Shown piece after piece: positions 61,501 to 64,000 of a stretch of DNA of 64,000 nucleotides (position 1 is its first letter; every line of letters starts with the position of its first letter). The notes under the pieces were generated by a model. That model was not told the origin of the DNA, made no database searches, and was given only the letters and a program-made list of their open reading frames with translations. Origin of the DNA: Sinotaia quadrata. Taxonomy: Eukaryota; Mollusca; Gastropoda; Architaenioglossa; Viviparidae. The position numbers were made by a program, and so were the translations under genes. Where the stretch lies: the NCBI GenBank assembly GCA_028829895.1, contig CM054182.1, forward strand, positions 35,844,879-35,908,878, read 5' to 3'.

Positions 61501-62449
61501 GCATTTAGAGTCCAAGCATAAACATCACTTGGATTAGTAAATTAGAAAAAAAAAGATAAATTGTAGTTATAAGATATACATTAAGGGTCACCGGAGAGAG
61601 ATTTTGAAATAAAAAACACATGGATTAAACATTGCTGTGGAAACATCCAGTACTATGAAATTTTATGAATTCACTTGATGTTTTTTTTTTCACTGTAGTG
61701 TTAGCTTTTATTGAAGACAACTTTAGTGGGGAAGAAAATTTGTATCATTCATAATATTGCATTGTATAGATAATAGGGCCATAAATATTGCTATTAACAG
61801 GAATTCTAAAGTCATTTAATTTTTAAAATGTGTTTCTGGCATCAAGAAATTTTAAAAGTAATTTGGTCAGTATTATACTTGAACTGGCATTTTTTATGCA
61901 TGAACACTTAACAACCAATCAGTGAACATAAACTCATGTATGCATACATATACCGCAATGTCATTTTATTCAGTAGTCAAAGGTTCACATTTGCTACAAT
62001 AGGATTATTGTTATATGAGTACTTTTACCTGTTCATGTACAAATAAAAAGAACTGATATCTGCACAACAGAACTTAAAACTTGATACAACCTTAATACAC
62101 CCAGTCAGGGCATATTTAAAACACAGTACTCTTGTGAAGTTGGTTTGTTGTTAGTATGGTTCTCTACTTATAATTATATTTATTTCAATACCTTTGTATA
62201 TTAACCGAGTCCTCTAGCTTGAACATTATCTTGGCATTCAAAGTTATTTATTGCCATTGTGCAAAAGTGTTTATATCTTTGCAGTAAGTAGTTTATATTC
62301 AAATGTGCAGAAGTATTTTATTTCCAGTGTGCAATTTACATTTCAGGGTGGAATTCCAGAGCAAGTTCTACAAAGGTGAGGGGTACCTTTTCATACCCTT
62401 TGGCTTCAAGGAAATTCTTAAACTGGATTCACTGGAGGATCTTAAGTAG
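16021..62449 (+). CDS. ATP6V0A1: V-type proton ATPase 116 kDa subunit a (V0 domain), complete 24-exon gene
   Basis: This is the large membrane subunit of the V0 sector. It provides the two half-channels that carry protons to and from the rotating c-ring, and it targets the pump to acidic organelles or the plasma membrane. The 24 coding exons total 2724 bases, 907 residues, compared with roughly 830-840 in most animal a subunits. The family is shown by the N-terminal [62 protein letters not shown] and LRLHWVEFQ motifs. Residues 1-395 form the cytosolic stator-binding domain and 396-907 the eight-helix membrane domain. The two conserved channel arginines correspond to R805 (LRLW) and R871 (LRLHW). 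All exon phases join without a break. The extra length comes from phase-0 exons in the loop at 685-775. The symbol is a family assignment, and paralog identity (a1 versus others) is not settled. Confidence 0.97.
16135..17682 (+). other. introns 1 and 2 of the V-ATPase gene
   Basis: Apart from exon 2 nothing coding is seen. The sequence is AT-rich and unique-looking, without a notable array. Confidence 0.7.
16552..16630 (+). CDS. ATP6V0A1: V-ATPase subunit a, exon 2 (residues 39-64)
   Basis: Acceptor TTGCCTTTCAG, donor CTAA|GTAAGC. Encodes [20 protein letters not shown] and MERKL, the conserved coiled-coil stator arm of the N-terminal domain. Confidence 0.96.
17683..17780 (+). CDS. ATP6V0A1: V-ATPase subunit a, exon 3 (residues 65-97)
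   Basis: Acceptor TATTTGTCAG, donor TTGAG|GTAATA. Encodes [13 protein letters not shown] and PKEMVDLE, the conserved end of the first helix hairpin. It leaves in phase 0 and joins exon 4 in the canonical way (MVDLE-ATFEKIE). Confidence 0.96.
17781..18938 (+). other. intron 3, with degenerate repeats and a candidate alternative exon
   Basis: Between about 17920 and 18170 the word GCACAGAAAATGAATGT and variants recur with AATAAATAAAC, a degenerate minisatellite. A candidate extra exon is at 18619-18712. Confidence 0.6.
18619..18712 (+). other. candidate unannotated exon in intron 3 (94 nt)
   Basis: A strong acceptor (CTCTCTTCTTCTCCTTACCAG) and a good donor (ATCAG|GTATGA) enclose a 31-codon phase-0 frame with segments [16 protein letters not shown] and [11 protein letters not shown]. 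It is not part of the conserved protein, where exon 3 joins exon 4 directly. Its length leaves one extra base, so inclusion gives a stop three codons into exon 4. It could be a poison exon that lowers expression, or a chance match. Confidence 0.4.
18939..19067 (+). CDS. ATP6V0A1: V-ATPase subunit a, exon 4 (residues 98-140)
   Basis: Acceptor CTATTTTTCAG, donor CAGACA|GTGAGT. Encodes [16 protein letters not shown] and [16 protein letters not shown], the long coiled coil of the cytosolic domain. Phase 0 on both sides. Confidence 0.97.
19204..19307 (+). CDS. ATP6V0A1: V-ATPase subunit a, exon 5 (residues 141-174)
   Basis: Acceptor CTGGGCAATAG, donor TTAGG|GTAAGT. Encodes [13 protein letters not shown] and [12 protein letters not shown], the variable connector of the N-terminal domain. 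The acceptor polypyrimidine tract is weak, but the phase (0 in, 2 out) fits both neighbours. Confidence 0.92.
19308..20309. repeat. intron 5, mostly degenerate tandem repeats
   Basis: Two minisatellites fill the intron. About 19490-19800 holds four to five units of roughly 75-90 bp with CTACAGGGTTGCCAATTA and AAAGGAGGCACATCTAATT. About 20050-20309 holds six units of 35-45 bp with TGTAAATTAAAATT and CACTTTTATTCTAATTATG. The second array runs directly into the acceptor of exon 6. Confidence 0.85.
20310..20436 (+). CDS. ATP6V0A1: V-ATPase subunit a, exon 6 (residues 175-217)
   Basis: Encodes [17 protein letters not shown] and [11 protein letters not shown], a conserved part of the cytosolic domain. 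The acceptor is AAAATGACAG, with almost no pyrimidine tract. A much better-looking TTTTATTTCAG lies 25 bases upstream inside the tandem array, but it would bring in a stop codon. The family match GFVAG fixes the real junction. Donor CTTAACT|GTATGC. Confidence 0.95.
20809..20891 (+). CDS. ATP6V0A1: V-ATPase subunit a, exon 7 (residues 218-245)
   Basis: Acceptor TTCCTTTTCAG, donor GATGG|GTTAGT. Encodes [18 protein letters not shown] and KVKKICDG. Phase 0 in, 2 out. Confidence 0.96.
20892..22082. repeat. intron 7, with a ~72-bp minisatellite
   Basis: About 21535-21770 holds a little over three units of roughly 72 bp with GTTGGAGGATAGGCCTGTAT, AACACATTAAGTAAATAT and TTCATTTGTTTCCA. The rest is AT-rich with no coding signal. 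Confidence 0.8.
22083..22176 (+). CDS. ATP6V0A1: V-ATPase subunit a, exon 8 (residues 245-276)
   Basis: Acceptor TTTTGTTTTTAG, donor AAAACT|GTAAGT. Encodes [15 protein letters not shown] and [11 protein letters not shown], with the family's LYPCPE.P.ER signature. Confidence 0.97.
22177..23231. repeat. intron 8, with a ~72-bp minisatellite
   Basis: About 22330-22709 holds five to six units with CATTAATGAACCATACAACC and CTTTTCTGTTGCTGATTTCT. The short plus-strand frame at 22690-22905 after it is not supported by splice sites or family similarity. Confidence 0.82.
23232..23438 (+). CDS. ATP6V0A1: V-ATPase subunit a, exon 9 (residues 277-345)
   Basis: Acceptor TTTTCTGACAG, donor GAGAG|GTAGAG. 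Encodes [30 protein letters not shown] and [11 protein letters not shown], the distal lobe and returning helix of the N-terminal domain. At 207 nt it is the longest exon of the gene. Phase 0 on both sides. Confidence 0.98.
23815..23965. repeat. ~70-bp tandem duplication in intron 9
   Basis: A segment starting GCATTCCATTTACCCATATT and continuing through AACTCTTTGTCAGTAAAGGA to TAAGTTCTAA occurs twice in a row, with a small internal TTTGTCAG duplication in the second copy. It lies just upstream of the exon 10 acceptor. Confidence 0.85.
23997..24147 (+). CDS. ATP6V0A1: V-ATPase subunit a, exon 10 (residues 346-395)
   Basis: Acceptor TATTTGCTTGCAG, donor AATCCAG|GTTAGG. Encodes [34 protein letters not shown] and YLEVNP, the conserved entry into the membrane domain. 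Confidence 0.98.
24148..26373. other. intron 10 (2.2 kb)
   Basis: Contains (TA)n and (TG)(TA)n microsatellites at about 24703-24722 and 24770-24797. A segment at about 25860-26310 differs in composition, with GGGCGCGTCC, CAAAACCGACCC and GCGAATATCTCCGAAACTAC, and may be an old transposon copy. No coding exon is supported. Confidence 0.6.
26374..26513 (+). CDS. ATP6V0A1: V-ATPase subunit a, exon 11 (residues 396-442), first membrane helix
   Basis: Acceptor TACTTTCTTGCAG, donor ATGAG|GTTAAT. Encodes [21 protein letters not shown] and WMVLTEKK. This is membrane helix 1 with the invariant FGD.GHG turn. Phase 0 out. Confidence 0.98.
26514..28675 (+). other. intron 11 (2.2 kb)
   Basis: AT-rich, with no tandem array or coding signal that I can support. 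A short minus-strand frame at 27196-27378 is low complexity. Confidence 0.6.
28676..28815 (+). CDS. ATP6V0A1: V-ATPase subunit a, exon 12 (residues 443-488), membrane helix 2
   Basis: Acceptor CAATTGTCTTCAG, donor TACAG|GTAAAT. Encodes [18 protein letters not shown] and [17 protein letters not shown], one of the best-conserved stretches of the family. Confidence 0.98.
29149..29251 (+). CDS. ATP6V0A1: V-ATPase subunit a, exon 13 (residues 489-523), lumenal loop
   Basis: Acceptor CTTTCTTTTTCAG, donor GATCCA|GTAAGT. Encodes [16 protein letters not shown] and PYPVGIDP. The exon contains the NQT sequon (RNQTPYP) in the lumenal loop, a possible N-glycosylation site as known for this subunit. The minus-strand frame over this exon is a shadow. 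Confidence 0.97.
29252..30097 (+). other. intron 13
   Basis: Near 29280-29460 a roughly 85-bp segment with AATCACTTAAATAAAGCATATATTTTGG-like wording is duplicated in degenerate form. No coding exon is seen. Confidence 0.55.
30098..30216 (+). CDS. ATP6V0A1: V-ATPase subunit a, exon 14 (residues 524-562), membrane helix 3
   Basis: Acceptor TTATTTACTTTTAG, donor CATCT|GTGAGT. Encodes [18 protein letters not shown] and [18 protein letters not shown]. The FLNS.KMK motif and the helix after it are typical. Confidence 0.98.
30454..30605 (+). CDS. ATP6V0A1: V-ATPase subunit a, exon 15 (residues 563-613), membrane helix 4
   Basis: Acceptor AATTCTCTTTGCAG, donor TTATTC|GTTAGT. Encodes [18 protein letters not shown] and [14 protein letters not shown], then PALLI. 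Phase 2 in, 1 out. Confidence 0.97.
30606..32062 (+). other. intron 15
   Basis: No coding exon is supported. Two plus-strand frames at 30583-30912 and 31594-31806 lack splice context and family similarity. Confidence 0.55.
32063..32169 (+). CDS. ATP6V0A1: V-ATPase subunit a, exon 16 (residues 614-649)
   Basis: Acceptor TGTATTTTTCAG, donor GGCCAG|GTAAAA. Encodes [14 protein letters not shown] and QWVFYSGQ, a short membrane helix and the lumenal loop leading to YSGQ. An NST sequon (VNSTD) is present. Confidence 0.96.
32170..35926. repeat. intron 16 (3.8 kb), a series of minisatellites
   Basis: Four degenerate arrays follow one another. About 32619-32765 has three 52-bp units with TAGCACAATAAAATTTGTTT. 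About 32945-33245 has five ~57-bp units with ATACTGAAATACAAATTTTA. About 34800-35375 has seven or so ~75-bp units with CTGAATTCAGATCCTGACAT. About 35505-35890 has nine ~41-bp units with GATTATATGATGGTATATTA. The compound microsatellite at 34523-34597 is listed separately. No coding exon is seen. Confidence 0.85.
34523..34597. repeat. compound (GT)n(AT)n(AC)n microsatellite, self-complementary
   Basis: A run of GT is followed by about 12 AT and then by a run of AC with one AT interruption. Since AC is the complement of GT read backwards, the whole tract can fold on itself as a hairpin with an AT-rich middle. Confidence 0.95.
35927..36031 (+). CDS. ATP6V0A1: V-ATPase subunit a, exon 17 (residues 650-684), membrane helix
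   Basis: Acceptor TTTATTCATTGCAG, donor TTAAGG|GTAAGT. Encodes [20 protein letters not shown] and [12 protein letters not shown], a membrane helix followed by the basic start of the cytosolic loop. Phase 0 on both sides. It is the last constant exon before the loop module. Confidence 0.97.
36032..36870. repeat. intron 17, with a ~60-bp minisatellite
   Basis: About 36525-36845 holds four to five units with AGATTGTTATTTACAATATT and TCTTCATTTTCTAGTTG. The last unit runs almost to the acceptor of exon 18 and each unit carries a TTTTCTAG that resembles a splice acceptor. Confidence 0.82.
36871..36924 (+). CDS. ATP6V0A1: V-ATPase subunit a, exon 18 (residues 685-702), loop cassette
   Basis: Acceptor TTTAATTTGTCTAG, donor ATAGAG|GTAAGA. 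54 nt, phase 0 on both sides, encoding [18 protein letters not shown]. It is probably part of most transcripts but could be skipped in frame. Confidence 0.88.
38178..38269 (+). other. candidate unannotated exon in intron 18 (92 nt)
   Basis: Between an acceptor (GTGTTTGGTTTACAG) and a donor (GCTAA|GTATGT) the frame encodes [16 protein letters not shown] and [13 protein letters not shown], an acidic segment whose composition resembles real loop exons. A second strong acceptor (CTTCTTTTCCAG) lies 31 bases upstream. The 92-nt length is not a multiple of three, so inclusion between phase-0 exons would shift the frame. It may be a poison or decayed exon. Confidence 0.35.
39265..39819. mobile_element. 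555-bp TA-flanked MITE (mariner-like ends)
   Basis: The left end TAGTAGTACCTCTCATAATG is matched in inverse by the right end, which on the minus strand reads CAGTGGTACCTCGCATAATG. Both ends are flanked by TA (39263-39264, 39820-39821), the target duplication expected of Tc1/mariner-type transposition. Internal words GTTTGTTATGCG occur near both ends. The open frames on both strands over 39409-39959 show no transposase similarity I can recognise, so it is read as non-autonomous. Confidence 0.85.
42788..42847 (+). CDS. ATP6V0A1: V-ATPase subunit a, candidate extra loop cassette exon (60 nt)
   Basis: A perfect TACTAAC branch-point word lies just upstream of the acceptor CCCCTAG, and the donor AGGG|GTAAGT is perfect. 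The 60 nt are open in phase 0 and encode 20 residues containing [17 protein letters not shown], a basic Ser/Thr/Pro segment with possible phosphorylation sites. The GC content rises sharply over the second half (CTCCGGGCACTCTCC), in contrast to the surrounding intron. It fits between exons 18 and 19 in frame. It is not included in the 907-residue count. Confidence 0.65.
47454..47474. repeat. poly(C) run of 21
   Basis: Twenty-one consecutive C in an AT-rich intron. The Gly-rich minus-strand frame across it is an artefact. Confidence 0.95.
48153..48185 (+). CDS. ATP6V0A1: V-ATPase subunit a, exon 19, 33-nt micro-exon (residues 703-713)
   Basis: Acceptor TTTCCTTGTTATAG, donor GAACAG|GTATGT. Encodes [11 protein letters not shown], phase 0 on both sides. 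Splice sites and frame are good, but a micro-exon isolated by introns of 11.2 and 5.6 kb is likely to be alternative. Confidence 0.75.
48186..53739. other. intron 19 (5.6 kb), with minisatellites
   Basis: Arrays lie at about 49480-49640 (~50-bp units with ATTACATCACTTTGGT), 52640-52900 and 52920-53440 (units with AAGTCTCCAAGTGTTTAG and TTTAATTTAGAATGTGACTT). A less AT-rich segment at about 50100-50800 may be an old retroelement fragment but I cannot identify it. No coding exon is supported. Confidence 0.65.
53740..53835 (+). CDS. ATP6V0A1: V-ATPase subunit a, exon 20 (residues 714-745), loop cassette
   Basis: Acceptor AGTATTGATTCAG, donor CCTGGA|GTAAGT. 96 nt, phase 0 on both sides, encoding [18 protein letters not shown] and [11 protein letters not shown], a Pro/Ala/Glu linker. 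The acceptor has a weak pyrimidine tract, which is typical for alternatively used exons. There is no conserved counterpart that I know in vertebrate a subunits. Confidence 0.75.
55429..55580. repeat. 48-bp tandem repeat (about 3 copies)
   Basis: The unit starts GTAAAGCTACCATAATCAGG and continues GCTAGATAGAAGTTTACAAT. Three close copies are followed by a truncated fourth. Confidence 0.88.
55692..55775. repeat. perfect inverted repeat, 41-bp arms, 2-nt loop
   Basis: Bases 55692-55732 are exactly complementary in reverse to 55735-55775, with only TT between them. The arm begins AATTTGTATTGAACTAGATA. The pairing stops abruptly at 55691/55776. Confidence 0.96.
55801..56190. repeat. 43-bp tandem repeat (about 9 copies)
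   Basis: The unit reads TTTATGTACAGCTAGACACT followed by GAACAAGTGAGCTAGATATG. About nine copies are almost identical. The first four and the ninth have CAGCTAGAC and four in between have CAGCAAGAC, showing block-wise duplication. Confidence 0.93.
56915..57280. repeat. 30-bp tandem repeat (about 12 copies, two unit types)
   Basis: Units of about 30 bp with TACTCTCAGATTGTGTAA are followed by either CATTACTTTAAG or ATTTACTCTTTAAG. The two types are interspersed in a higher-order pattern. Confidence 0.92.
58297..58320. repeat. (GATA)n microsatellite
   Basis: Six consecutive AGAT units about 225 bases upstream of exon 21. Confidence 0.9.
58545..58634 (+). CDS. ATP6V0A1: V-ATPase subunit a, exon 21 (residues 746-775), acidic loop cassette
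   Basis: Acceptor TCTGTTTGACATAG, donor GAGGAG|GTAAAA. 90 nt, phase 0 on both sides, encoding [14 protein letters not shown] and an acidic end HDDDDEEE. An acidic, Ser-rich segment at this place is normal for the family (compare the Asp/Glu-rich loop before the F..GE motif). This exon is therefore probably constitutive. Confidence 0.88.
58635..59490 (+). other. intron 21
   Basis: AT-rich, with no array or coding signal that I can support. Confidence 0.6.
59491..59608 (+). CDS. ATP6V0A1: V-ATPase subunit a, exon 22 (residues 776-814), channel helix 7
   Basis: Acceptor AAATTGTTTTACAG, donor CATGCTC|GTATGT. Encodes [37 protein letters not shown] and HA. R805 in LRLW is the conserved arginine that interacts with the c-ring carboxylate during proton transport (yeast Vph1 R735). 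Confidence 0.98.
59609..61194. other. intron 22, with a hAT-like MITE
   Basis: The MITE at 60267-60565 is the only recognisable element. The remainder is AT-rich with a short degenerate repeat (GATGACAAGCCA...TTAATATAATAA) at about 60757-60835. Confidence 0.7.
60267..60565. mobile_element. 299-bp hAT-like MITE with 8-bp target duplication
   Basis: The element starts CAACGTCCCTC and ends GGAGCATTG, giving short imperfect terminal inverted repeats (CAACGTCC versus CAATGCTCC). It is flanked on both sides by the same octamer ATTGTGAT (60259-60266 and 60566-60573), the duplication length expected of hAT transposons. Subterminal GGTGTGTGTGG and CTGCACACC are also inversely related. It has no open frame of note. 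Confidence 0.85.
61195..61372 (+). CDS. ATP6V0A1: V-ATPase subunit a, exon 23 (residues 815-874), channel helix 8
   Basis: Acceptor TTGCACGTTGCAG, donor CACTG|GTCAGT. Encodes [31 protein letters not shown] and [12 protein letters not shown]871 in LRLHW is the second conserved channel arginine (yeast Vph1 R799). The donor GTCAGT is not optimal, but frame and family conservation fix it. Confidence 0.98.
61373..62346 (+). other. intron 23
   Basis: AT-rich, without arrays or coding signal. Confidence 0.6.
62347..62449 (+). CDS. ATP6V0A1: V-ATPase subunit a, exon 24 (residues 875-907) and stop
   Basis: Acceptor TTTACATTTCAG. Encodes [18 protein letters not shown] and [15 protein letters not shown], then TAG at 62447-62449. 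VEFQ.KFY.G.G..F.PF is the standard C-terminus of the family. Confidence 0.98.
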
Positions 62450-63700
62450 GAGGTTTGGGGCCTGGCTCCTGACAGATATGGAGGGGTCTCCTACTTTCAT
62501 TCCACTGCTGTGTTTTACCTTCTAACAAACTTAATTCTGAAAGACATTATTTGGCCTTCAATTGTTTGCAATTTGTAAAGTTTAGGTATTGATTTCTTTA
62601 ACAGGATATTTTCTATACAACTTGTATGCACAATGAAAAGAAAATATGAAAACTATAAATTAGTATACTGATAATGAATCAGAACATTTAGCTGTTAGTT
62701 ATTTTTTTAAACAGTCGAGTTTGCTTTCAATTGCATACTCATATTTAGACTGAATGAAATAACAGAAAACTTCAATGGTAAGTTACTTTAATATTAAAAT
62801 GAATTGTTTCTGCATATCAAATTTGATCAGACTTTCTTAGCCTGCTGAAAATGTATTCAGTTTTATTTGTACTCCTTGCAAATCTTGAATACTGGTGCAC
62901 TCTTAAATTCACCTAACAAAAATTGTAGTTGATTTTACATGGTGATAAATGATTTATTGCACCTGGAGAGACTTAATATTGGACATATATATTTTGATTA
63001 TCATAAATAGAGGTCTTGAGTGAGTTTCTACAGGAAATCAAATTATACCATGTGGTTTAAAGTTTAGACTACCAGTAAGTTCCTTTGTCATAAAACATTC
63101 CATATTTCAAGACTGGAATTTTTTCTATTTCAGTTTTTCCTTAGCACCGCACACCCCCGGAAATCAGTTGTCTGCATTATAAAAATTTGGTGTGCAGTTC
63201 ATGCAAAATCATGAGCATTTGTTTCTGAAAATTAATTTTTATATTTTTTAATTTATAGCAGTTTCCCTAGTGGTAATTTGTAATAAGAGATAGTACGTGA
63301 ACAGGGTAATGTGTTGAGGATATACATATTTTTCCTTTTAAAACTGGGGTGATTCAAACTTCATAGATTCCAAACAGATTTATAAAAAATTATTAACATA
63401 AAACATTCCGATTTGCTTTTGTATGTTTATTTTTGTATTGGTATATTGCATTATTATTAGGATATACATTGTATTTATATTGATTTTACTCTAAGAATTT
63501 CTAATTCTCTTTGTTCTTTAAGGGTTACTTTTTTCTCTGTAATTAGTAAACAACTAGTCTTCCAGTACAGTATATTTTCTTTATCTCTGGGAGAAATTTT
63601 TATAAATTATTGGATTAATTTTGACATTCTTAGCCCTTTTTCCACTGATCAGAACTGTAACCTTCAGAACTGCTGAAAAATAAATATTTGCCATAATATG
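62450..63700 (+). other. 3' untranslated region and flank of the V-ATPase gene
   Basis: No further coding exon follows the stop. A candidate poly(A) signal is at 63679-63684, which would give a 3' untranslated region of about 1.25 kb. The end is not certain. Confidence 0.55.
63679..63684 (+). terminator. candidate poly(A) signal of the V-ATPase gene
   Basis: This is the first AATAAA after the stop codon, followed by T-rich sequence. Other AATAAA copies lie near 63842 and 63880. Confidence 0.45.
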
Positions 63701-64000
63701 TTCCTGTATGTTGAGTATTTTGCTAAAATTTTTCGTACATACATAAAACAGGCTGCAAATTTATACAATCATACATAAGACTCAATAATAATATGAACAA
63801 AATATAAATCACTTAAAATCAATCATTTATTCTCATCAACAAAATAAAGCCAAACATGGAATTAACATTCACTCTTTACAATAAAACTCCAAAAAGGAAT
63901 ACAAGTTACTTTCAAACTTTAAAAAAAACAAACAAAAACAACCCAGGCATAGAGAAATGGTCTTAAGTATTTTCTACCATTCCCACTTTTTACAGAATTC
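63701..64000. other. distal flank, nothing recognised
   Basis: AT-rich sequence with AATAAA-type words on both strands. Nothing coding is seen. Confidence 0.5.

Noticed and set aside
1..64000. CRISPR array, prokaryotic operon or ribosome binding sites
   Set aside because: The tandem arrays have no spacer-repeat structure, and the genes have spliceosomal introns, so the window is eukaryotic.

Overview
This is a eukaryotic nuclear window and almost certainly comes from an invertebrate animal. It is strongly AT-rich, its coding sequence is cut into exons of about 30-260 bases with GT-AG introns of 0.1-11 kb, and it carries many microsatellites, degenerate minisatellites and non-autonomous transposons. 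The one firmly identified protein is a typical metazoan V-ATPase a subunit. The phylum cannot be fixed from the sequence alone.

Layout. (1) Bases 1-3056 are the 3' flank of a minus-strand gene, with a 52-bp tandem array. (2) Bases 3057 to about 12542 hold a minus-strand multi-exon gene. Its C-terminal seven exons (7985 down to 3057) join with matching splice phases into one open frame that ends in a stop. Further upstream exons are likely at 11084-11291, 11925-12128, 12259-12343 and 12495-12542. The product is a leucine-rich, helical, ARM/HEAT-like protein that I do not recognise with confidence. (3) Bases 12543 to about 15991 lie between two divergently transcribed genes and contain a candidate promoter and untranslated first exon of the plus-strand gene. 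(4) Bases 16021-62449 hold a complete plus-strand gene for the 116-kDa a subunit of the V-type proton ATPase (ATP6V0A1/Vha100/unc-32 family). I resolve 24 coding exons that give a 907-residue protein when all are included. (5) Bases 62450-64000 are its 3' untranslated region and flank.

The most interesting feature is the part of the V-ATPase gene that encodes the cytosolic loop before the last two membrane helices. It is spread over about 22 kb (36871-58634) as small exons of 54, 33, 96 and 90 bases, plus an additional 60-base candidate exon at 42788-42847. All are phase 0 at both ends, so each could be included or skipped without changing the frame. They encode charged, Ser- and Pro-containing linker segments, while the flanking exons encode conserved membrane helices. 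The introns between them contain tandem arrays and a perfect 41-bp inverted repeat that could affect splicing. This looks like a combinatorial cassette-exon module that tunes the regulatory loop of the proton pump. Two further candidate exons (18619-18712 and 38178-38269) have lengths that are not multiples of three and could act as poison exons.

Mobile DNA includes a 299-bp hAT-like MITE with an 8-bp target duplication (60267-60565), a 555-bp TA-flanked MITE (39265-39819) and a fragment of another dispersed repeat near 9.82-10.54 kb.
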